In this document: positions 18,250-25,867 of the stretch, in pieces
Layout of the letters: every line of letters begins with the position of its first letter
How positions within the stretch are numbered: the first letter of the stretch is position 1
Program-made: the position numbers and the translations under genes
Assembly (NCBI GenBank): GCA_024762655.1
Contig: JANTHB010000030.1
Location: 1-38,522 of the forward strand
From: Bacteroidales bacterium
GTDB lineage: Bacteria > Bacteroidota > Bacteroidia > Bacteroidales > VadinHA17
Direction: 5' to 3'
DNA length: 38,522 nt
Notes under the pieces: model-generated
The model's input: the letters and a program-made list of their open reading frames with translations, nothing else
What the model was told of the DNA's origin: nothing
Databases searched by the model: none

Positions 18250-19737
18250 ATGGAAAATATTGCTGAATATCTGAAAGAAGAAAGAAGCCAGCCCTGGCGT
18301 GACGAACTGCGCAAGTCCATGAAAGCCAAAGAAAGGACCTCTCTAGAGCGGATTCATATGCCGGAACAGGATCCTGAAGAGCGGAGTCACAACTACCTGG
18401 AAGTTAATCTGGGACTCACGGAAGAGCAGGCCCTGGTCGAATCTCATCGCTGTCTGGACTGTCCCGATCCTACCTGTATCACAGGATGTCCCGTAGGGAT
18501 TAATATTCCTAAATTCATTAAGAAAATAGAGGCAAAGGATTATCTGGGAGCTGCTGTTGTCCTGAAAGAGACCAATGCCTTGCCGGCAGTATGCGGACGG
18601 GTCTGTCCCCAGGAAGTTCAATGTGAGGCCAATTGTTTTTATACGGTAAAACTGAAAAAGACTCCTGTTGCCATCGGGAACCTGGAAAGATTTGCGGCTG
18701 ACTACGAACGTAACAGCGGAAAAATATCCGTACCTGAGATTTCCGAACAGAACAGCATCAAGGTTGCCGTAATCGGTTCCGGCCCTGCCGGACTGGCTGC
18801 TTCCGGCGATCTTGCCAAATTCGGTTATGATGTTACGGTTTTCGAGGCGCTTCATGAAATCGGCGGTGTATTGAAGTACGGAATCCCCGAATACAGGCTG
18901 CCTAACGAAGTGATAGACGTAGAAATTGAGAGTTTGCGTAAGATGGGAGTAAAATTCCGCACCAATTTCGTTGTGGGAAAAACCGCTTCCGTGGATGATC
19001 TGAGAAAAGAAGGTTTCGAAGCTTTCTTTGTAGGGAGTGGCGCCGGTCTTCCCCGCTTTATGGGTATTCCAGGAGAAAATCATATCGGTATTTATTCATC
19101 CAATGAATATCTTACACGTATCAACCTGATGCATGCTGCCGATCCTGATTATGATACCCCCATTTTACGTGGGAAAACGGTAGCTGTTATCGGAGGGGGG
19201 AATACAGCCATGGACTCGGTCCGCACAGCCAAGCGTATGGGAGCGGAAAGAGCCATCCTCGTTTACCGGCGGTCGGAAAAAGAGATGCCTGCCCGTATCG
19301 AAGAAGTAAAACATGCGAAAGAAGAAGGCATTGAATTTCTTACGCTGCACAACCCTCTCGAATACTTTGCAGATGAGCAGGGACGGGTAAACAGAATGAA
19401 GTTGCAGGTAATGGAACTGGGCGAACCTGACGCTTCAGGCAGAAGACGTCCTGTGCCGGTTAAGGGTTCAGAATTTGATATAGATGTTGACCTGGTAGTT
19501 GTAGCCATCGGAGTATCTCCCAATCCTTTGATACCTCATGCTTTGCCCGGTTTGGAAATGTCGAAATGGGGAACGATTGTAGTAAATAAAGACACGATGC
19601 AGTCTTCCATTCCTGATCTTTTTGCCGGCGGAGACATTGTTCGTGGCGGAGCTACCGTGATCCTAGCCATGGGCGACGGAAGAAAAGCCGCTGCCGGTAT
19701 GCATAAATACCTGCAGGAAAAAGTCAAATCCAGATAA
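18250..19737 (+). CDS. nfnB: NfnB: glutamate-synthase-small-subunit-like flavoprotein
   Basis: A 495-residue protein of the GltD-like family. The N-terminal ferredoxin-like region carries two four-cysteine sets: C68, C71, C76, C80 (CLDCPDPTCITGC) and C115, C119, C125, C129 (CGRVCPQEVQCEANC), consistent with two [4Fe-4S] clusters. FAD-binding VIGSGPAGLAASG follows at about 172-184 and a second dinucleotide motif VIGGGNTAMDSV further on, ending with the GDIVRGGATVILAMGDGRKAA flavin motif. There is no glutamate synthase large subunit nearby, and the gene directly follows nfnA, so a role in NADH-dependent ferredoxin:NADP+ oxidoreductase is preferred over glutamate synthesis. Databases commonly label such genes gltA. 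The start ATG is one base after the nfnA stop, implying translational coupling. Confidence 0.88.
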   Translation: MENIAEYLKEERSQPWRDELRKSMKAKERTSLERIHMPEQDPEERSHNYLEVNLGLTEEQALVESHRCLDCPDPTCITGCPVGINIPKFIKKIEAKDYLGAAVVLKETNALPAVCGRVCPQEVQCEANCFYTVKLKKTPVAIGNLERFAADYERNSGKISVPEISEQNSIKVAVIGSGPAGLAASGDLAKFGYDVTVFEALHEIGGVLKYGIPEYRLPNEVIDVEIESLRKMGVKFRTNFVVGKTASVDDLRKEGFEAFFVGSGAGLPRFMGIPGENHIGIYSSNEYLTRINLMHAADPDYDTPILRGKTVAVIGGGNTAMDSVRTAKRMGAERAILVYRRSEKEMPARIEEVKHAKEEGIEFLTLHNPLEYFADEQGRVNRMKLQVMELGEPDASGRRRPVPVKGSEFDIDVDLVVVAIGVSPNPLIPHALPGLEMSKWGTIVVNKDTMQSSIPDLFAGGDIVRGGATVILAMGDGRKAAAGMHKYLQEKVKSR

Positions 19738-19780
19738 ATTTATATCTTGCAAAAAACATTCATCTTAAAAGAATTTCAAA

Positions 19781-20779
19781 ATGGCTGAATTACATACAAA
19801 ATACCTGGGATTAAGTCTCCGGAATCCTATTGTTATAGGCAGTTCCGGATTGACCTCAACTGTTGATTCCGTTAAAAAACTGGAGGAGAACGGTGCTGCT
19901 GCCGTGGTGTTAAAATCTCTGTTCGAAGAACAAATCCTGCTTGAGGCAGAACACAATCTGAAGGAGGCCGCCCAAGACAACATGATCTATGATGCCTACT
20001 CAGAAACCCTGGATTACATTGATATGCACATCAAAGAACAGGAACTGGGAAATTATCTTAATTTAATCCGTACCCTCAAGTCGGAGGTGATGATTCCTGT
20101 TATTGCCAGTGTGAATTGTGTAACCTCCCAGGAATGGACCTCTTTTGCACGAAAAATAGAAGAGGCAGGTGCCGATGCGCTGGAGTTGAACATTTTCGTG
20201 ATGCCGTTTAACTTTGATAAAAGCTGCAATGACAATGAGCAAATCTATTATGACATTCTGCAGGAAGTAAAGAAACAGGTAAGCATTCCCGTTTCTGTAA
20301 AAATCAGCCCCTATTTCTCCAATCTGGGACAGATCATCCGGAATTTATCCGGTAAAGGAGCTGACGGGATTGTTTTATTCAATCGTTTTGCCGGTCCTGA
20401 CATTGATGTGGAAAATATGAAGGTTACCGTAGCCAATCGTTTCAGTTCTCCCTCAGACCTGACAAACACTTTGCGTTGGGTGGCTGTTTCTGCTCAACGT
20501 GTCAATTCTGATCTGGCCGCCTCGACAGGTGTCCACGACGGAGATGCCGTTATTAAGCTTTTGCTGGCGGGAGCCACTGTTGCGGAAGTGACTTCCGCTA
20601 TTTATCAACACGGTCCAGAATATATTCCTACTATGCTAAACCGTCTCTCCCAGTGGATGGAAAACAAAGGGTTCAATTATATTGATCAATTCCGCGGTAA
20701 GTTAAGTCAGGCTTCCAGTGAGAACCCGGATGCCTATGAACGTTTGCAGTTCATGAAATATTTCAGTGAGATCAAGTAA
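19781..20779 (+). CDS. Dihydroorotate dehydrogenase-like flavoprotein (DHOD_1 fold, function unknown)
   Basis: A 332-residue TIM-barrel protein clearly related to dihydroorotate dehydrogenase: start YLGLSLRNPIVIGSSGLT, strand MIPVIASVNCVTSQEW, EEAGADALELNIF, IPVSVKISPYFSN, GADGIVLFNRF, and ASTGVHDGDAVIKLLLAGA. However, where true enzymes have NISCPN, whose Cys or Ser is in the active-site loop region, this protein reads NIFVMPFNFD, so normal orotate production is doubtful. It starts 44 bp after nfnB and is followed by a strong terminator, so it is the third gene of that operon. An FMN enzyme drawing electrons from the Nfn pool is possible but inferred. The family is confident; the reaction is unknown. 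Confidence 0.82.
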   Translation: MAELHTKYLGLSLRNPIVIGSSGLTSTVDSVKKLEENGAAAVVLKSLFEEQILLEAEHNLKEAAQDNMIYDAYSETLDYIDMHIKEQELGNYLNLIRTLKSEVMIPVIASVNCVTSQEWTSFARKIEEAGADALELNIFVMPFNFDKSCNDNEQIYYDILQEVKKQVSIPVSVKISPYFSNLGQIIRNLSGKGADGIVLFNRFAGPDIDVENMKVTVANRFSSPSDLTNTLRWVAVSAQRVNSDLAASTGVHDGDAVIKLLLAGATVAEVTSAIYQHGPEYIPTMLNRLSQWMENKGFNYIDQFRGKLSQASSENPDAYERLQFMKYFSEIK

Positions 20780-20801
20780 GTAAGTTTCAAAAACTTTTAT
20801 A

Positions 20802-20832
20802 AAAAAAGAGTCTTTTGCAAAGACTCTTTTTT
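20802..20832 (+). terminator. Rho-independent terminator of the nfnAB operon
   Basis: A perfect 14-bp inverted repeat (20802-20815 with 20819-20832, core AAGAGTCTTT/AAAGACTCTT) with a 3-nt loop and a run of six T at its end, 22 bp after the DHOD-like stop codon. Confidence 0.9.
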
Positions 20833-21052
20833 GTTGATAATCAATTATTTACCGTATATTCTCAAGTAAATAATATTATTTTCACAAAAATACGCAACCA
20901 TTCAGGGGTAAGAAACATCTACATTCTGAGGTTTGACTCAGTGTTAGTCCATTTTGCTCTTGATGTTACCAAAAAATGCCGGTTGATCTTCAAAATGGTT
21001 GTATGGTTTTTATTTAACCGGCATAAGAAAAAGTGTACTAGGGTTAGTGGAG
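20833..21052. other. Non-coding stretch with a long-spaced inverted repeat
   Basis: About 220 bp without a credible gene between two terminators. It contains a perfect 9-bp inverted repeat, ATGCCGGTT at 20976-20984 and AACCGGCAT at 21016-21024, separated by 31 nt. This could be part of a small structured RNA ending at the terminator at 21053-21080, but no promoter is evident and I do not recognise a known RNA family. Confidence 0.4.
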
Positions 21053-21080
21053 AAAATGCCCCCGGAATCGGGGGCATTTT
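21053..21080. terminator. Strong, probably bidirectional terminator
   Basis: AAAATGCCCCCG at 21053-21064 pairs perfectly with CGGGGGCATTTT at 21069-21080 around a GAAT loop. The T-ended arms appear on both strands. It lies 17 bp beyond the stop of the minus-strand small gene, so it most likely ends that transcript. Confidence 0.8.
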
Positions 21081-21097
21081 GTTATACCCCCCTGTCC

Positions 21098-21256
21098 CTA
21101 GGAGTGACCTCCGACAATAATACGCATAATCTTAAGATTCAGGACAATAAACCGGACAAACTGCCAGAAAATATTTTTTCTTGTAAAGCGTGTCCAACCG
21201 GTTGGTAACGGAGGATAAGCCTCTTCATAATAAGCTTTTATCTTTTTGTATCCCAT
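21098..21256 (-). CDS. Small hypothetical protein, 52 residues
   Basis: The frame is open from 21307, but the ATG at 21256 gives a compact protein beginning MGYKKIKAYYEEAYPPLP. It has a mixed amphipathic and hydrophobic second half (NIFWQFVRFIVLNLKIMRII) and ends VGGHS. The basic, aromatic and hydrophobic pattern suggests membrane association without a typical full transmembrane helix. It sits downstream of the SQR-like gene (158 bp gap) on the same strand and directly before a strong terminator, which supports it as a real last gene of that group. I do not assign a function. The composition and terminator placement argue against a chance frame, but conservation has not been tested. Confidence 0.55.
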   Translation of the reverse strand: MGYKKIKAYYEEAYPPLPTGWTRFTRKNIFWQFVRFIVLNLKIMRIIVGGHS

Positions 21257-21309
21257 AAGAATAAAATTAAGTGAGAAAGTAGAAGTAAGAAAGCAGAAGT
21301 AACCCACTT

Positions 21310-21357
21310 CCGTTCCCTTCGGTACGATCCCGGCGCACCTTAGCCCTCAGGGAACGG
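21310..21357. repeat. Inverted repeat between the SQR-like and small-protein genes
   Basis: CCGTTCCC at 21310-21317 and GGGAACGG at 21350-21357 form a perfect 8-bp inverted repeat with a GC-rich 32-nt interior, followed by GCAATAGCGGACGG. Its base composition differs from the AT-rich flanks, which suggests an inserted intergenic repeat unit. Confidence 0.5.
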
Positions 21358-21414
21358 CAATAGCGGACGGAGAAAGGCAGAAGTATTACTTGTTGTGTTT
21401 TCATGGTTAAAAAA

Positions 21415-22872
21415 TTATTCAGGCAGGAGCCACCAGAAAGGATATCCTTTGGCTTTATGCAGGAACATATAATGCAGGAACAGTTTAATCCAATGACCTG
21501 CAAGGCCCACCTCTCCTACGGTATAGCTAATATCACGACCATATTCGGGATATTTCTCCCAGTCGGGGACTACCGGAAAAACCGTCATGGTTGCAGCCAT
21601 CCCGTTTTTCAGGCCGTAACCGGCTGAAACAATACAAGCAGCTCCCATTTTTCCCATAGAAGCTTTATGTTTCAAGTCCTTTTTTCCTTTCTTTATCAGT
21701 CTTACCAGATTGAGGGCCACCACTTTCCCCATAACTCCCGAAGGCATTCCCGTTCTCGGCGGCGCCGGAAATATGGGGGTTCCATTTTTGCTTAACATGG
21801 GTTTGGATATGGAATGGGGGGGTGCAAAAGCGATACCCGGGGCAAAAATATTTTCATACACGGGAGACTGGTAGACGGAAGGCCAGTCATGAACACTCCA
21901 TTCCTCAAAAGGTTTTTTAGTGTAATCCGCATCAACTTTCATGAGGCCGTTCGGAGCAAACAGTTTCTCCGTAATTTCTTCGTCATTTCTTCCATAAGCT
22001 TTTATGCCTGCCCCACCGAAAGCAGGAATCAGCATGGCAAAGTCATAATCCAAAGTATGTTCTTCCCCTTCCAGGTTTTCATAATAGATTTTATGGTCAT
22101 CCACTTTTTTGACCCCTGCTCTTTTTACCCATTTTATTTCAGACTCGGCAAGGATGGATTCGGTAAATATTTTTGTAGGGGTTACATATCCTCCCCTTTT
22201 GATAAACGCGCCGCCCATGCCGAAATCACCCAGTTCGTATTCATTGGTAAGCCAGGTAATATCAGCCATATCCATGAGTTTTCTTTTTTTGAGTTCATAG
22301 GCTACATTCAGCGTATATTCAAAAGCTGCGCCCTGACAGGTCGCCGCAGGATGTCCCATACCGATGACGATTTTTTGCTTTTCTCCTTTTTCCATTTTCC
22401 GGATGGTTTCCTGTAGTTTCTCCCAGGCATGTACGGCGTGTTGCCACGAGCAAACAGAAACCGTACGATTTACAGGATCAAGGCCTTCCGTAGCTTCAAA
22501 ATTAAGTTTGGGTCCGGTGGCATTGACCAGATAATCATAGGGAATATCTTCCACCTGATCCCTCCGTCCCTGATCGGTGTAACGAATTCTGACGAATGGA
22601 CTTTTCCGGGTGTTGTTCCCTTCGGGATGAATAGATTCGGCTACAGCCTGATGGAAGTCAATTTTCCATCTCTTATAAACCTTTCGTAATTCGAACGTCA
22701 CTTGAGAGGGTTTCATACGGCCTACCCCAACCCATATGTTTGAGGGAATCCATTGATATTTGCTATTTGGGCTGACTACGGTCACACTATGTGATTTACC
22801 CAGTTTTTTCCGGATGAAAGCGGCAGCGGTATGGCCTGATATTCCGGCACCAAGGACGACAACTCTTGCCAT
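21415..22872 (-). CDS. Sulfide:quinone oxidoreductase-like FAD flavoprotein
   Basis: A 485-residue pyridine nucleotide-disulfide oxidoreductase-type flavoprotein. The FAD-binding start is VVVLGAGISGHTAAAFI; YDYLVNATGPKLNF and later NIFAPGIAFA are typical of the sulfide:quinone reductase / type II NADH dehydrogenase group. Three Cys are placed as in sulfide oxidisers: C141 (VSVCSWQHA), C179 (AATCQGAAFEY) and C413 (GAACIVSAG). The last two are candidates for the redox-active pair that handles polysulfide. The C-terminal KLFLHYMFLHKAKGYPFWWLLP is an amphipathic membrane-binding tail expected for quinone reduction at the cytoplasmic membrane. It follows the SRPBCC gene by 46 bp in the same direction. 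A dehydrogenase with another donor cannot be excluded. Confidence 0.8.
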   Translation of the reverse strand: MARVVVLGAGISGHTAAAFIRKKLGKSHSVTVVSPNSKYQWIPSNIWVGVGRMKPSQVTFELRKVYKRWKIDFHQAVAESIHPEGNNTRKSPFVRIRYTDQGRRDQVEDIPYDYLVNATGPKLNFEATEGLDPVNRTVSVCSWQHAVHAWEKLQETIRKMEKGEKQKIVIGMGHPAATCQGAAFEYTLNVAYELKKRKLMDMADITWLTNEYELGDFGMGGAFIKRGGYVTPTKIFTESILAESEIKWVKRAGVKKVDDHKIYYENLEGEEHTLDYDFAMLIPAFGGAGIKAYGRNDEEITEKLFAPNGLMKVDADYTKKPFEEWSVHDWPSVYQSPVYENIFAPGIAFAPPHSISKPMLSKNGTPIFPAPPRTGMPSGVMGKVVALNLVRLIKKGKKDLKHKASMGKMGAACIVSAGYGLKNGMAATMTVFPVVPDWEKYPEYGRDISYTVGEVGLAGHWIKLFLHYMFLHKAKGYPFWWLLPE

Positions 22873-22918
22873 AAAGTTTGTTTTTATTAAGTTAACGGTT
22901 ACATATTATTTCAGGTAG

Positions 22919-23443
22919 CTACATTTTCTTTTTTTCCATCATTTCCCTAAATCGGTTCATCCCATTTTCCAGTTTCTTTTTGATAAAAGGCTTCATCCAG
23001 GGAAGTAGGATCCGGGTTACCGGATCATTCCCCGAAAGGGTGAACGTCCCGGCGATCTCAGAATATTTATCCATCTGGAAAAAGTACATATCGGCCGTAA
23101 CATGACCCCGGGACATTTCAACGTCAATCATCAGGTGTTTTTTCCAGTCGACTTTTATGATTTCCTCAACGGCCGACATTTTTTTATCTCCAATCCTAAA
23201 AGTAAGACGGTATTTACTTCCCTCAGAAAAAGGCAACCCATAGATATGTTCAATTTTCTCAAACCCTTCGATCCATTCCCGGAGCCTGACCGGGTCACCA
23301 AAAGTCACAAAAACCCTCGCAAGGGGTTGACGGATATGTGTAACGGTTTTAATTTTCACATTTCGCGTAACCAATCCGGGAAGAATAAACACCAGCAGGA
23401 GCAAAACAAATACACCTATGATTATTTTCCATGTTTTTTTCAT
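22919..23443 (-). CDS. Membrane-anchored SRPBCC (polyketide cyclase/START-like) protein
   Basis: The start at 23443 is chosen because it begins an N-terminal membrane anchor (KIIIGVFVLLLLVFILPGLV); the frame extends 15 codons further without benefit. The remaining 150 residues fit the SRPBCC helix-grip fold: THIRQPLARVFVTFGDPVRLREW is the classic first strand and helix, followed by KYRLTF, AVEEIIKVDWKKHLMIDVEM and a long amphipathic C-terminal helix (MKPFIKKKLENGMNRFREMM). Such proteins bind hydrophobic ligands, but the ligand is unknown here. It is 174 residues long, normal for the family. It precedes the SQR-like gene and probably shares its transcript. Confidence 0.82.
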   Translation of the reverse strand: MKKTWKIIIGVFVLLLLVFILPGLVTRNVKIKTVTHIRQPLARVFVTFGDPVRLREWIEGFEKIEHIYGLPFSEGSKYRLTFRIGDKKMSAVEEIIKVDWKKHLMIDVEMSRGHVTADMYFFQMDKYSEIAGTFTLSGNDPVTRILLPWMKPFIKKKLENGMNRFREMMEKKKM

Positions 23444-23604
23444 CCCTGCTCCGGTTATTCCACTTTTTAGGGCTGATAAAAATAGCAAATAATCCCAAAT
23501 TCCGCAACAGAAAAGCCAAAGGGCTTTCTATTGCGGAACGACAAAGGATTTCATCTGTTTTGGCTTTCACCAAAACAGTGCATTCCTAAGTCGGGAATTA
23601 CCCG

Positions 23605-23666
23605 GTACCCGACCGCAGGCGGGTGCACAATAGAAGATTTTTTCGAAATCTCTATTGCGCAATCCG
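23605..23666. repeat. Dispersed intergenic repeat, copy 1
   Basis: Shares an identical 22-bp start (GTACCCGACC then GCAGGCGGGTGC) and then about 80 percent of the following 40 bp with 37537-37598. This copy contains an inverted repeat, CAATAG..AGATTT paired with AAATCT..CTATTG, that is eroded in the other copy. Both copies lie in intergenic DNA. Confidence 0.75.
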
Positions 23667-23788
23667 GGATAATATTAAAATGATAATGAATTTTCTGGTT
23701 CAACCGCATAATACATATTTGATATATATAGCAGCAACCACCGGTTACCGGACCGTAAGATGAGAAGGACGCAAGTTTTAAAAAGGAG

Positions 23789-23815
23789 CAATCCCCGGGA
23801 CTACTCCGGGGATTG
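23789..23815. terminator. Hairpin terminator downstream of the lipoprotein gene
   Basis: CAATCCCCGG at 23789-23798 and CCGGGGATTG at 23806-23815 form a perfect 10-bp stem with a 7-nt loop. TTTTT follows on the plus strand; on the minus strand CTCCTTTTT follows, so it may end the minus-strand lipoprotein transcript, which stops at 23840. Confidence 0.7.
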
Positions 23816-23839
23816 TTTTTATAAAACCTGGAAAAAAAG

Positions 23840-24718
23840 CTAATCTCTCCTTTTTCTTCTTTTCTTTTTTTTCTTTTTTTTCTTTTTCCCGGACGTCTCC
23901 TTCTTTATTACAGGTTCCTTCGGCAAAGGTTCATAAACAAATATCTCCTGCAGTTTTTCAAGCTGATCCTCATATTGTTCAAGGAGTTGTTTTTCCCGTA
24001 TCAGTTTCTGCTGTAGTTGCTGCTTATCTTCCAGGAGCATTCCCTTTCCATTCATCTCCCATTCATTCAGCATTTGATTAAGGGTATCAATCAAAGCAAG
24101 CAGTTTTTCCCGGGTAGCCGGATGCATCTCTGTCCACGTTTCAGGATATATTGTTGTATCCATTCCAGGTTGATTCTCCTCCATAAGTCTTTCCTGTTCC
24201 TGCTCGAGTGAGACTTTCAGACTGGAAGTGTTTCCCTCTTGCAAAACCTCTATCAGGGTGGGTCCTGCTTTCTTGTCAAAAGCAATAATCTCATTGAGTA
24301 AGGGTCTGATTCTGGTTTTCCGAACCGTATCCAATTCATAGGCAAAGGAAGTATCCTCTTCTGTGGAGAGAAGCTGTTGTTGTATTTCTTCTATCTGTTT
24401 TGTAGTATGATTTATATCCTCTTTAAGCTGCTGCTGATGAAGGATCGGTTCGTAAATGTCTCCTTCATACAGGGGATACTCTTCTTCCGGGATTACTTTA
24501 CCGTCCAGCTCAACAGATACGACCGTATTACCGGTAAAACGAACCCTGAGAGGGACTTTCCGTCCCATACTATCCGGGACATATGTTTCAAACCTTTGCA
24601 AATAATCATTCCGGGCAGTATCCTGTCTCAGGCGATAAGCGTTTTGGGGAGGAATGGCAGACAAGCATCCTGACAGGGAAACAAGCAGCATAAGGATCAA
24701 ATAGAATCTGGGTATCAT
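23840..24718 (-). CDS. Hypothetical lipoprotein with coiled coils and a poly-lysine C-terminal tail
   Basis: A 292-residue protein of no family I recognise. The signal is lipoprotein type (YLILMLLVSLSGC, anchor Cys18). The middle is rich in Glu, Gln and Leu with two predicted coiled-coil stretches: about 95-115 (QQLKEDINHTTKQIEEIQQQ) and about 225-262 (LEDKQQLQQKLIREKQLLEQ). The last 15 residues are nine consecutive lysines followed by RRKRRD, coded by a 27-bp near-homopurine run at 23861-23887 whose length may vary by slippage. It begins 4 bp after the butyrate-kinase-like gene, so the two are co-transcribed. The tail would make the exported protein bind polyanions such as lipopolysaccharide or nucleic acid; that is inference only. 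Confidence 0.75.
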   Translation of the reverse strand: MIPRFYLILMLLVSLSGCLSAIPPQNAYRLRQDTARNDYLQRFETYVPDSMGRKVPLRVRFTGNTVVSVELDGKVIPEEEYPLYEGDIYEPILHQQQLKEDINHTTKQIEEIQQQLLSTEEDTSFAYELDTVRKTRIRPLLNEIIAFDKKAGPTLIEVLQEGNTSSLKVSLEQEQERLMEENQPGMDTTIYPETWTEMHPATREKLLALIDTLNQMLNEWEMNGKGMLLEDKQQLQQKLIREKQLLEQYEDQLEKLQEIFVYEPLPKEPVIKKETSGKKKKKKKKKRRKRRD

Positions 24719-24722
24719 AGTG

Positions 24723-25835
24723 TCAGGATCCGGCAGGGTTATATTCCTGTAATTCTATTTCTCCTTTTAGGTATAAGTAGGCATAATAAGCCAAACCTTC
24801 CAGTTCATCATCTCCGGGGTACACATGAACCTCCGACACTTTCGGCAGTCTTTCCATCAGGTAACGCATGAGTGTACGACTGTTGGCCATAGGGCCGGTA
24901 ACCAGGATCGAGTCGATGGGATCGGTAACGGTCATACACATGGCGCCCACTTCTTTGGCAACCTGATAGGCCATTGCTTCAAAGATAAACCGGGCTTTTT
25001 CATTTCCTTCTTCCACCATTTTTTCCGCATTGTAACCGCTGCTGGTATTCAGGTAAGCCACCATGCCACCCCGGCCACGTACCATTTCCAGCATTTCTTC
25101 CAGGGTGTATTTTCCGCTGAAGCATGCTCTGATAACATCCCCGGCAGGTAAAGAGCCGCTTCCGATGACCGAAAAAGGGCCGTCTCCGTCATAACCATAT
25201 GTAGCGTCGATAACTTTTCCGTGATTATGCATACCCACCGTGATGCCTCCTCCCAGATTTACCACAATCAGATTCAGGTCTTCATATTTCTTTCCTATGG
25301 ATTTGGCATACATCCTGGCTACATATTTTTGGTTCAGAGCATGAAAGATCGACTTTCTCTCAAACAGAGGATGACCGGAGACACGGGCCAGCTCGTCAAA
25401 TTCATCGACAACTACGGGATCTGCAATATAGGCTTTGGCATGGGGAAAGTGCATCGCCAGGTTATCCGCAATAAGACCTCCCAGGTTCACGACATCCTGC
25501 ACCTGTTCATTGAATGTTTTCAGGTCTCTCTTCATCTTGTCATTTACCTCATAAATCCCCGACTTAACAGGATGTATAAGGCCTCCCCTGCCCATTACCA
25601 TCATAATATCGTTGAAGTCAATTTCGTTTTCCTTCAACGCTTGCAAAACCGTATCAGCCCTAAACTGTTCCTGTTCTATAATGCTGCCGAAGCGGTTCAG
25701 TTCTTCTTCCGTATGGCGGATCATTTTAAGAAAGATCGTTTTCTCCAGCCTGTAAACGGCAATCTTGGTATAGTCCACCCTGGGATTTACCGTTAACACC
25801 AATATTCTGGAAAGATCAATACCTTTTTTGTTCAT
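24723..25835 (-). CDS. buk: Butyrate kinase-like ASKHA-family acyl kinase (diverged)
   Basis: A 370-residue homologue of butyrate kinase, the enzyme that makes ATP and butyrate from butyryl phosphate. Family landmarks include KIAVYRLEKTIFLKMIRHTEEEL, DPVVVDEFDELARVSGHP, NLGGGITVGMHNHGKVID, CFSGKYTLEEML and YPGDDELEGLAYYAY. Two normally invariant places differ: the first phosphate loop, usually NPGSTSTK, reads NPRVDYTK at 17-24, and the GPFSPERAG-type motif reads GPFSVIGSG near 220-228. No phosphate butyryltransferase gene is beside it. It may be a paralogue with altered acyl substrate or lost activity. It has its own short upstream gap after the trpB terminator, with a near-consensus TAACTTTA box. 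Family membership is certain; butyrate as substrate is not. Confidence 0.78.
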   Translation of the reverse strand: MNKKGIDLSRILVLTVNPRVDYTKIAVYRLEKTIFLKMIRHTEEELNRFGSIIEQEQFRADTVLQALKENEIDFNDIMMVMGRGGLIHPVKSGIYEVNDKMKRDLKTFNEQVQDVVNLGGLIADNLAMHFPHAKAYIADPVVVDEFDELARVSGHPLFERKSIFHALNQKYVARMYAKSIGKKYEDLNLIVVNLGGGITVGMHNHGKVIDATYGYDGDGPFSVIGSGSLPAGDVIRACFSGKYTLEEMLEMVRGRGGMVAYLNTSSGYNAEKMVEEGNEKARFIFEAMAYQVAKEVGAMCMTVTDPIDSILVTGPMANSRTLMRYLMERLPKVSEVHVYPGDDELEGLAYYAYLYLKGEIELQEYNPAGS

Positions 25836-25867
25836 GATGTGCTATTTTACCCGTAAAGTTAAAAAAA

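Larger units (their letters stand above)
23444..23839. other. Non-coding region packed with hairpins
   Basis: About 395 bp with no gene. From left to right it holds TTCCGCAA at 23500-23507 pairing with TTGCGGAA at 23531-23538; CTGTTTTGG at 23555-23563 pairing with CCAAAACAG at 23570-23578; a copy of a dispersed repeat at 23605-23666; and a terminator hairpin at 23789-23815. The first two perfect stems are too far from gene ends to be ordinary terminators. Confidence 0.6.

Noticed and set aside
18250-19737. Annotation of this gene as a glutamate synthase small subunit
   Set aside because: No large subunit is nearby and it is coupled to a gene with Nfn-specific cluster ligands, so NfnB is the better name.
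21267-21503. 78-codon minus-strand frame overlapping the end of the SQR-like gene
   Set aside because: It overlaps the SQR-like coding end out of frame and has no recognisable content.
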